Positions 58,257-64,000 of a DNA stretch of 64,000 bases are shown here, piece after piece. This DNA comes from Pseudomonas veronii (GTDB lineage Bacteria; Pseudomonadota; Gammaproteobacteria; Pseudomonadales; Pseudomonadaceae). The stretch is taken from assembly GCF_001439695.1 (NCBI RefSeq), contig NZ_JYLL01000001.1, positions 62,001-126,000 on the forward strand, written 5' to 3'. How positions within the stretch are numbered: the first letter of the stretch is position 1; every line of letters starts with the position of its first letter. The translations under genes and the position numbers were made by a program. The notes beneath the pieces were generated by a model. It saw only the letters and a list, made by a program, of their open reading frames with translations, had not been told where the DNA came from and ran no database searches.

Positions 58257-60722
58257 TTAGAACAGATCGATCGGTGCCGCCTCATCCGCCGGCAGCGGGC
58301 TGCCCGGCGCCACGCCATTGCCCAGCTCGTTGATCGACGGCGGAGTGTCCTCGCTCTTGAACAGCTCGAAGTACGCATTCGGCGTGCTCGGCGATGCTGC
58401 GCGGCCACTGACCGGGTCGATCCGCAGGCTGAGGATGCCTTCCGGTTCCGGCTGGGTATGCAGCGGCTTGTCCTTCAAGGCGGCGCCCATGTAGCTCATC
58501 CAGATCGGCAGCGCGACGGTACCGCCGAACTCGCGGCGGCCGAGGCTTTCCGGCTGGTCGTAGCCGGTCCATACGGTGGTCACGTAGTCGGCGTTGTAGC
58601 CGGAGAACCAGGCGTCCTTGGATTCGTTGGTGGTACCGGTCTTGCCCGCGATGTCCGCGCGGCCCAGGGCCAGCGCACGGCGGCCGGTGCCTTTCTTGAT
58701 CACGTCTTCCAGGATGCTGTTGAGGATGTAGGTGGTGCGGCCATCCACCACGCGTTCGGCCACTGCCGGCGCCTGCGGTTCAGGCGCGGCGCTCGGGTTC
58801 GCCGCCGGCGTGACGCCTGGGGTCGGCTCGATGGTGATACCGCCGTTGCTCGGTGCGGCCAGGCCATCGCTGGCGGCCACGCCGTTGACCACATCACCCG
58901 GCACCCGTGGCGGGTTGGCGGTGAACAGGGTGTCGCCATTGCGGCTTTCGATCTTGTCGATCAGGTACGGCGTGATCTTGTAGCCGCCGTTGGCAAACGT
59001 GCTCCAGCCGGTGGCGATTTCCATCGGCGTGAGGGTCGCCGTCCCCAGGGCCAGGGACAGGTTCGGCGGCAGGTCCGCCTTGTTGAAACCAAAGCGGGTG
59101 ATGTAGTCGATGGTCTTGCCCACGCCCATCGCCTGCAGCAAGCGGATCGACACCAGGTTACGCGACTTGTACAGCGCCTCGCGGATGCGGATCGGGCCGA
59201 GGAAGGTGTTGGTGTCGTTCTTCGGACGCCAGACCTTGTCCAGGTACTCGTCGACAAACACGATCGGTGCATCGTTGACCAGGCTGGCGGCGGTGTAGCC
59301 GTTGTCCAGGGCGGCACTGTAGACGAACGGCTTGAAGCTCGAACCCGGCTGGCGCTTGGCCTGGGTGGCACGGTTGTAGTTGCTCTGCTCGAACGCGAAG
59401 CCGCCGACCAGGGCACGGATCGCGCCGTTCTGCGGGTCGAGGGAGACCAGAGCGCCTTGGGCGACCGGCACCTGGCTGAATTTCAGGCTGTCGTCCTTCT
59501 GGCGTTGCACGCGGATCAAATCACCCACCTGCGCCACGTCCGACGGCTGCTTGGGCATCGGCCCCATGCTGTTGGTGTTCAGGAATGGGCGCGCCCATTT
59601 CATGCTGTCCCACGCCACATGCGCTTCGCCGGTGCGGGTCAGTACCTGCACGCCGTCCTTCTTCACCTGGGTGACGATGGCCGGTTCCAGGCCGCTGATC
59701 GTGCGCTGTTTGCCGAGTTCGGTGGTCCAGGCGCTCAGGGTCTTGCCCGGCAGGCGCGATTCGGGGCCGCGGTAGCCATGGCGCTGGTCGTAGGTGATCA
59801 GGCCTTCATGCACCGCGTTGTTGGCGATTTCCTGCAAGTCGCTCGGAACGGTCGTGGTCACACGGAAGCCTTCGGTGTAGGCCTCGCTGCCATAACGGCC
59901 GACCATCTCAGCCCGTGCCATCTCCGCGATATAAGGGGCGTTCACTTCCGGGGTCGGTACGTGGTAGCTGGCGTTCAGCGGCTCGGCCACTGCGCTTTCA
60001 TAGGCGCTCTGGCTGATTTTGCCCAGCTTGTACATGCGCCCCAGAATCCAGTCGCGCCGCTCTTTGCTGCGTGCCGGGTTGGCCAACGGGTTGAAGCGCG
60101 AGGGGGCCTTGGGCAGGCCGGCAATCATGGCCATCTGCGCCAGGCTGGCGTCGCGAATCGACTTGCCGTAGTAGACCTGGGACGCGGCTTCGATGCCGTA
60201 GGCGCGGTTGCCCAGGTAGATTTTATTGACGTACAGCTCAAGGATCTCGTCCTTGGTCAGCTGTCGCTCGATCTGCAGTGCCAGCAGGATCTCGGTGGCT
60301 TTGCGTGAAAAGCTGCGTTCGCTGGTGAGGAAGAAGTTCTTCGCCACCTGCATGGTGATCGTGCTGCCGCCGGATTGAATGTGTCCGCTTTTTACCAATT
60401 GCGTGGCGGCCCGCACCAGGCTGCTGGGGTCGACGCCGTAGTGGTTGGCGAAATTATCGTCCTCGGCCGACAGCAGGGCGTTGATGAAATTGGGTGGAAT
60501 ATCCGCGAAACGAATCGGGGTACGGCGCATTTCGCCGAACTCCGCGATCAGTTTTTCATCGCTGCTGTAGACCCGCAAAGGAATCTGCAACTGGATGCTT
60601 CTCAGGGCCTCTACGGAGGGCAAACCCGGACTAAGGTAGAGGTAGGCGCCGCTGAGGACGAGCAGCAGCCCGCAAACGATGGCGACAATGGAGTACCCGA
60701 AAAACTTCAGCAGACGAATCAA
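58257..60722 (-). CDS. mrcA: Penicillin-binding protein 1A (bifunctional glycosyltransferase/transpeptidase)
   Basis: Inner-membrane peptidoglycan synthase, also called ponA. TTG 60722 begins MIRLLKFFGYSIVAI, which forms the membrane anchor; no ATG is suitably placed. GT51 domain: LLSAEDDNFANHYG, GGSTITMQVAKNFFL and IYLGNRAYGIEAA. Transpeptidase: SxxK in PGSSFKPF, SxN in KSRNLVSIRL, KTG in AGKTGTTNESKDAW. A Pro/Ala-rich insert (about residues 630-665) precedes the KTG region. 821 residues. It is divergent from pilM, as usual in pseudomonads. Confidence 0.95.
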   Translation of the reverse strand: MIRLLKFFGYSIVAIVCGLLLVLSGAYLYLSPGLPSVEALRSIQLQIPLRVYSSDEKLIAEFGEMRRTPIRFADIPPNFINALLSAEDDNFANHYGVDPSSLVRAATQLVKSGHIQSGGSTITMQVAKNFFLTSERSFSRKATEILLALQIERQLTKDEILELYVNKIYLGNRAYGIEAASQVYYGKSIRDASLAQMAMIAGLPKAPSRFNPLANPARSKERRDWILGRMYKLGKISQSAYESAVAEPLNASYHVPTPEVNAPYIAEMARAEMVGRYGSEAYTEGFRVTTTVPSDLQEIANNAVHEGLITYDQRHGYRGPESRLPGKTLSAWTTELGKQRTISGLEPAIVTQVKKDGVQVLTRTGEAHVAWDSMKWARPFLNTNSMGPMPKQPSDVAQVGDLIRVQRQKDDSLKFSQVPVAQGALVSLDPQNGAIRALVGGFAFEQSNYNRATQAKRQPGSSFKPFVYSAALDNGYTAASLVNDAPIVFVDEYLDKVWRPKNDTNTFLGPIRIREALYKSRNLVSIRLLQAMGVGKTIDYITRFGFNKADLPPNLSLALGTATLTPMEIATGWSTFANGGYKITPYLIDKIESRNGDTLFTANPPRVPGDVVNGVAASDGLAAPSNGGITIEPTPGVTPAANPSAAPEPQAPAVAERVVDGRTTYILNSILEDVIKKGTGRRALALGRADIAGKTGTTNESKDAWFSGYNADYVTTVWTGYDQPESLGRREFGGTVALPIWMSYMGAALKDKPLHTQPEPEGILSLRIDPVSGRAASPSTPNAYFELFKSEDTPPSINELGNGVAPGSPLPADEAAPIDLF

Positions 60723-60939
60723 GGCTTTTGGATTTCCAGAGAAAAGAATGGGTTAGGCGCCGGGGCATGCATGGCAAACGATGAATCGACCCTGGCTGCA
60801 GATAAAAAGCGGGAAAAAACGCTGGGCATTAAAGCATTTTCGGCTTGGGGCGTCATTCGCGCCTCGCAAACAAGGCGACCGAATGCACGCTGCCACGCGC
60901 CAATCAGGCGGTATGACAGGGAAAGTTTTAGGGAGTTTT

Positions 60940-61593
60940 ATGGAAAAGGGATTTTTCAGGCGAAAAGTCGATACCGTCCTGGGCGTCGACATCCAGGACA
61001 CCGGCATCCGATTGATCGAACTCGGCCGCTCACCCGCCGGTTACAGCGTGCAAAGCTACGCCACACAGGCGCTACCGCCCCAGGCGGTGGTCGACAGCAG
61101 CGTGCTCGACCTCGACGGCGTGGGGCAGACGTTGTCCCAGGCATTGGCCCGCTCGCGCACCTCGGCCCGCCACGCGGCCGTGGCCGTGGCGGGAGCTTCG
61201 GTGATTACCCGGGTGATCGAGTTGGACGCGGGGCTCAGTGAGGAAGAAATGACCTGGATGATCCAGATGGAGGCCGACCAGTACATCCCTTATCCGCTGG
61301 ATGAGATGGCCCTGGATTTCCAGGTTCGCGGGCCATCGGCCCAGAACCTGGCGCGGGTTGATGTATTGCTCGCGGCGTGCCATAAGGCCCAGGTAGAGGC
61401 TCGGGTCGCGGTTTTGACCCTGGCTGGGCTGGTGCCGAAGGTGGTGGATGTGGAAGCATTTGCATTCGCACGCGCTTGCAGTCAGGATTTCGCCAGCTTC
61501 ACGCCGGGCCATCGAGTCGATGGCGCACAATGGGCCGCGGATGCCCGCGGGATGGGAATTGCTTGCGGGTTGGCCCTGAGGAGTTTCGCTTGA
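60940..61593 (+). CDS. pilM: Type IV pilus assembly protein PilM, internally shortened
   Basis: Actin-like cytoplasmic protein that links PilN to the pilus motor. ATG 60940 gives 217 residues against about 350 for typical PilM. The first half is normal: GVDIQDTGIRLIELGRS, VAVAGASVITRVIELDAG, MEADQYIPYPLDEMALDF and VDVLLAACHKAQVEAR. After VVDVEAFAFARACSQ the protein jumps to a short stretch and the normal end MGIACGLALRSFA, so roughly 135 residues holding the second phosphate and adenosine motifs are missing in frame. The stop overlaps pilN. Confidence 0.85.
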   Translation: MEKGFFRRKVDTVLGVDIQDTGIRLIELGRSPAGYSVQSYATQALPPQAVVDSSVLDLDGVGQTLSQALARSRTSARHAAVAVAGASVITRVIELDAGLSEEEMTWMIQMEADQYIPYPLDEMALDFQVRGPSAQNLARVDVLLAACHKAQVEARVAVLTLAGLVPKVVDVEAFAFARACSQDFASFTPGHRVDGAQWAADARGMGIACGLALRSFA

Positions 61594-62144
61594 AGACACT
61601 AATCAACCTTTTGCCCTGGCGCCAGGCGCTGGCGGAACGGCGGCGCAAATTCTTTCTGGGGTTGCTGCTGGCGTTTGCCTGCGTGGCGTTCGCAACCGTG
61701 TGGTTGGCCGATCAGGTGATCGACCGGGCGATTGATCGACAGGTGACGCGCAATAGCCACCTGGACAAGGACGCTGCCGTCCTCGACTCGCGCATCAAGA
61801 CCATCGATGACCTGCAGGAACAAAGCCAGCAATTGGCGGAGCGCATGAAGGTCGTGCAGGACTTGAACGAAGCCCGCTCGGCCGGTGCCCAGCTCTTGGA
61901 TCAGTTGGCCCGCGCGGTGCCAGACGGCGTGCATTTGCACGAGGTCGTGGCGAAGGGTGATACGGTCAGCATCCGTGGCAGCGCCGATTCCAGCCAGGAC
62001 ATCGCCCAACTGATGCGTCGCCTGCAAGCCTCCGAAGGCGCCCATGCCACTCGGCTGCAACATGTGCGGATGGAAGATGGCCAGGGCAGCAACGAGTTTC
62101 AATTGATGGTGCGCCAGGGAGAGTCCGCCGAGGCTCAACCGTGA
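61590..62144 (+). CDS. pilN: Type IV pilus assembly protein PilN
   Basis: Bitopic inner-membrane protein of the pilus alignment complex. TTG 61590 was chosen because GAGGAG (61578-61583) precedes it and the next residues are MKTLINLLPWRQALAERRRK, the cytoplasmic segment that docks into PilM. Membrane helix at about 22-40, then a periplasmic coiled coil and ferredoxin-like domain. 184 residues. Overlaps both neighbours. Confidence 0.9.
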   Translation: MKTLINLLPWRQALAERRRKFFLGLLLAFACVAFATVWLADQVIDRAIDRQVTRNSHLDKDAAVLDSRIKTIDDLQEQSQQLAERMKVVQDLNEARSAGAQLLDQLARAVPDGVHLHEVVAKGDTVSIRGSADSSQDIAQLMRRLQASEGAHATRLQHVRMEDGQGSNEFQLMVRQGESAEAQP

Positions 62145-63112
62145 GCCTGCCCAGGCTCGACTTTTCCGCTCTCACCCACAACGCTGCGAAATGGCCCTTG
62201 CCCGCCAAGGTCGTGCTCGGCTGCGCGCTCGCCGGCCTGGTGCTGTGGGTGGGCGATGGGACGTACCTGAGCCCCTCGCGGCAACGGTTGCAGGCGGTCG
62301 AGGCGCAGGGCGTCGTCTTGCAGCGACAGGTGGCCCAGAAGGCTGGCCTTGCCGCCAGCCTGGAGGCGCGCAGCCAGCAGCTTCAGGCGATGCAGGCGCG
62401 TTTTGCCGGGCTGATGCAGCAGTTGCCCGGTGCGTTCGGGGTACCCGCATTGCTCGAAGATATCGCCCGGCTGGGGGCGGTCAATGGGGTGCTCGTCGAC
62501 GCTATCGTGGTGTTGGATGAGCAGCCCCGGCCACTCTATATTGAGCAGCCGTTACGCCTGGGCGTCACCGGGGCTTATCACGACCTGGCGATGTTTGTGA
62601 GCGCTTTGGGCGGCTTACCGCGCATCGTCACGGTGCATGATGTGGCGCTTCGGGCTGATGCGGCCGGGTTGCGCCTGGAGTTGGTGGCCAAGACCTATCG
62701 CAATCCGTCGTCGGGCGGTCAGTCGACCCCGGCCGTCGAGCCGGGGCCGCGCTTTGTCTATGACGCGCTGGCCTTGCGTGATCCGTTCCAGCCGCGCGCC
62801 TTGCAGGTCGGTCACGTACCCGGCCGGCCCGCGCTCGCACCGGACCTCGGGCGTGCCCGCGGTGCCCTGGAAGGTATCGCCGTCGACCAGTTCGAAATGG
62901 TCGGCACGCTGTCCCGAGGCGCGCAGACCTTCGCTCTGCTGCGTGCCGCTGCCAGCGTCCACAGGCTGGCGGTCGGCGATTACCTGGGGCCGGACCACGG
63001 TCGGGTCACGGCTATTGATGAGGGCCATGTGGAATTGCTCGAACTGTTTCCCGATGAACAGGGCGCGTGGCTGGAACGCCCGCGGACCCTCGTGCTGAAC
63101 GTCAACTCATAA
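62141..63112 (+). CDS. PilO-PilP fusion protein of the type IV pilus alignment complex
   Basis: A single 323-residue frame. Residues 1-195 are PilO: membrane helix (KVVLGCALAGLVLWVGDGTYL), coiled coil, and a C-terminal domain with PLRLGVTGAYHDLAMFVSAL. After a Ser/Gly/Pro-rich linker, residues about 205-323 match PilP: ALRDPFQPRAL, ALEGIAVDQFEMVGTLSRG, VGDYLGPDHGRVTAIDEG and GAWLERPRTLVLN. PilP is normally a separate lipoprotein; here its signal peptide and lipobox are absent, so it is anchored through the PilO helix. Confidence 0.88.
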   Translation: MSLPRLDFSALTHNAAKWPLPAKVVLGCALAGLVLWVGDGTYLSPSRQRLQAVEAQGVVLQRQVAQKAGLAASLEARSQQLQAMQARFAGLMQQLPGAFGVPALLEDIARLGAVNGVLVDAIVVLDEQPRPLYIEQPLRLGVTGAYHDLAMFVSALGGLPRIVTVHDVALRADAAGLRLELVAKTYRNPSSGGQSTPAVEPGPRFVYDALALRDPFQPRALQVGHVPGRPALAPDLGRARGALEGIAVDQFEMVGTLSRGAQTFALLRAAASVHRLAVGDYLGPDHGRVTAIDEGHVELLELFPDEQGAWLERPRTLVLNVNS

Positions 63113-63124
63113 CGGAATCAAACA

Positions 63125-64000
63125 ATGAAAAGGACTTTCTCGTCCTTCGGTGTGGCGCTATGGATAGCGTTCACGGCACCGATGGCTGCTGCTGTGCCCA
63201 ATCGTGTGGATCTGATCCAGCTGCCGCCTCCCGGCGGTGCGGCATCAGGTACCTATACCGGCGACAAGCTGAACCTCAACTTCCAGAACATCGAGCTGCG
63301 CGCCGTGTTGCAGCAGATTGCCGATGTGGCGGGCCTGAATCTGGTCGCCAGCGACGATGTGCAAGGTTCGATCACCCTGCGGCTCAAGGACGTGCCTTGG
63401 GACCAGGCGCTGGACCTAGTGTTGCAAAGCAAGGGGCTGGACCAGCGGATAAAGGCCGGGGTGCTGTTGGTGGCGCCCGCCGACGAGTTGGCCGCGCGCG
63501 AGCTGCTGACGCTGGAGTCGCGCAAGCAGATGGCTGAACTGGCGCCATTGCGGCGCGAACTGTTGCAGGTCAATTACGCCAAGGCTGCGGACCTGGCCAA
63601 GTTGTTCCAATCGGTGACCGGCCTGGAAGGCACCACCGACGAACGCGGCTCGGTGGCGGTGGATGACCGCACCAATAACATCATCGCCTACCAGACCGGC
63701 GAACGCCTGGAAGAGCTGCGACGCATCGTGGCGCAGCTGGATATTCCGGTGCGCCAGGTGATGATCGAGGCGCGGATTGTCGAGGCCAATGTCGACTACG
63801 ACAAAAGCCTGGGCGTGCGCTGGGGAGGGCGGATCAATCGCGGCAACTGGGGCGCCGGCGGTGTCGAGAAACCTCCGGAGCCAGGCACCGAGCCTGTGGA
63901 AAACCCGTCCGGCTCGCCCTTTGTCGACTTGGGGGCGCTCACCAACACTTCTGGCCTGGGGATCGCGTTTATCACCGACAACCTGCTGCTGGACCTGGAA
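63125..64000 (+). CDS. pilQ: Type IV pilus secretin PilQ, partial (cut by window end)
   Basis: Outer-membrane secretin through which the pilus passes; 292 codons are in the window. A signal peptide (MKRTFSSFGVALWIAFTAP to AAA) is followed after about 25 residues by the secretin N0 domain (KLNLNFQNIELRAVLQQIAD), then an N1-type domain (LLQVNYAKAADLAKLFQSVT, DDRTNNIIAYQ) and the start of the secretin domain (RQVMIEARIVEANVDYDKSL). Typical PilQ has one or two AMIN domains of about 100 residues each before N0; there is no room for them here. Confidence 0.9.
   Translation, partial: MKRTFSSFGVALWIAFTAPMAAAVPNRVDLIQLPPPGGAASGTYTGDKLNLNFQNIELRAVLQQIADVAGLNLVASDDVQGSITLRLKDVPWDQALDLVLQSKGLDQRIKAGVLLVAPADELAARELLTLESRKQMAELAPLRRELLQVNYAKAADLAKLFQSVTGLEGTTDERGSVAVDDRTNNIIAYQTGERLEELRRIVAQLDIPVRQVMIEARIVEANVDYDKSLGVRWGGRINRGNWGAGGVEKPPEPGTEPVENPSGSPFVDLGALTNTSGLGIAFITDNLLLDLE

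Noticed and set aside
58458..60308. Open frame of 616 codons opposite the PBP1A gene
   Set aside because: The minus strand carries complete transglycosylase and transpeptidase motifs.

Overview
The window is a chromosomal segment of a fluorescent pseudomonad of the Pseudomonas fluorescens complex. This rests on a complete hut (histidine utilisation) cluster, a medium-chain-length PHA locus (phaC1-Z-C2-D-F-I), a ubiE-ubiJ-ubiB-hisI-hisE-tatABC run, and ten REP doublets of the three sequence classes typical of SBW25-like strains. Most genes are GC-rich and densely packed. I see no rRNA, tRNA, insertion sequence or CRISPR array.

Layout. 1-13.3 kb holds hutC, hutD, hutU, an NCS1-type permease, an ABC transporter (hutXWV), two histidase-family genes, hutI and hutG. 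Histidine is converted through urocanate, imidazolone propionate, formiminoglutamate and formylglutamate to glutamate; hutF probably lies just left of the window. A sigma-54-type promoter with a perfect HutC operator on its predicted start site lies before hutU. 13.4-20.7 kb is a polymorphic-toxin island: an RNase A-like toxin with a likely immunity gene, a PAAR-Rhs effector with a likely immunity gene, and a decayed orphan Rhs tip that still carries an open toxin-tip/immunity pair. 21-27 kb has pip, dtd and the osmoregulated periplasmic glucan genes opgGH. 27.2-30.9 kb is a polar amino-acid ABC transporter with two tandem paralogous binding proteins. 30.9-34.9 kb has two chemoreceptors. 35-41 kb (minus strand) is ubiE-ubiJ-ubiB-hisI-hisE-tatA-tatB-tatC-rsmE. 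41-48.1 kb is the PHA locus, with phaI-phaF facing phaC1-phaZ-phaC2-phaD. 48.4-56 kb (minus) has a DUF971 gene, hslVU, a SPOR protein, argS and priA. 56.2-60.7 kb has rpmE, a malic enzyme gene and the PBP1A gene. 60.9-64 kb starts a type IV pilus operon, cut by the window end.

Most notable: (1) the first histidase-family protein (8037-9566) lacks exactly the Ala-Ser-Gly tripeptide that forms the MIO cofactor, while its neighbour keeps it; (2) the pilus alignment operon looks reduced, with a PilM missing most of its second half, PilO and PilP fused in one ORF, and a PilQ without room for AMIN domains; (3) the Rhs island has a displaced tip with homopolymer frameshifts and junctions at gene boundaries; (4) two distant REP doublets share an identical variant arm with a 16-nt replacement.
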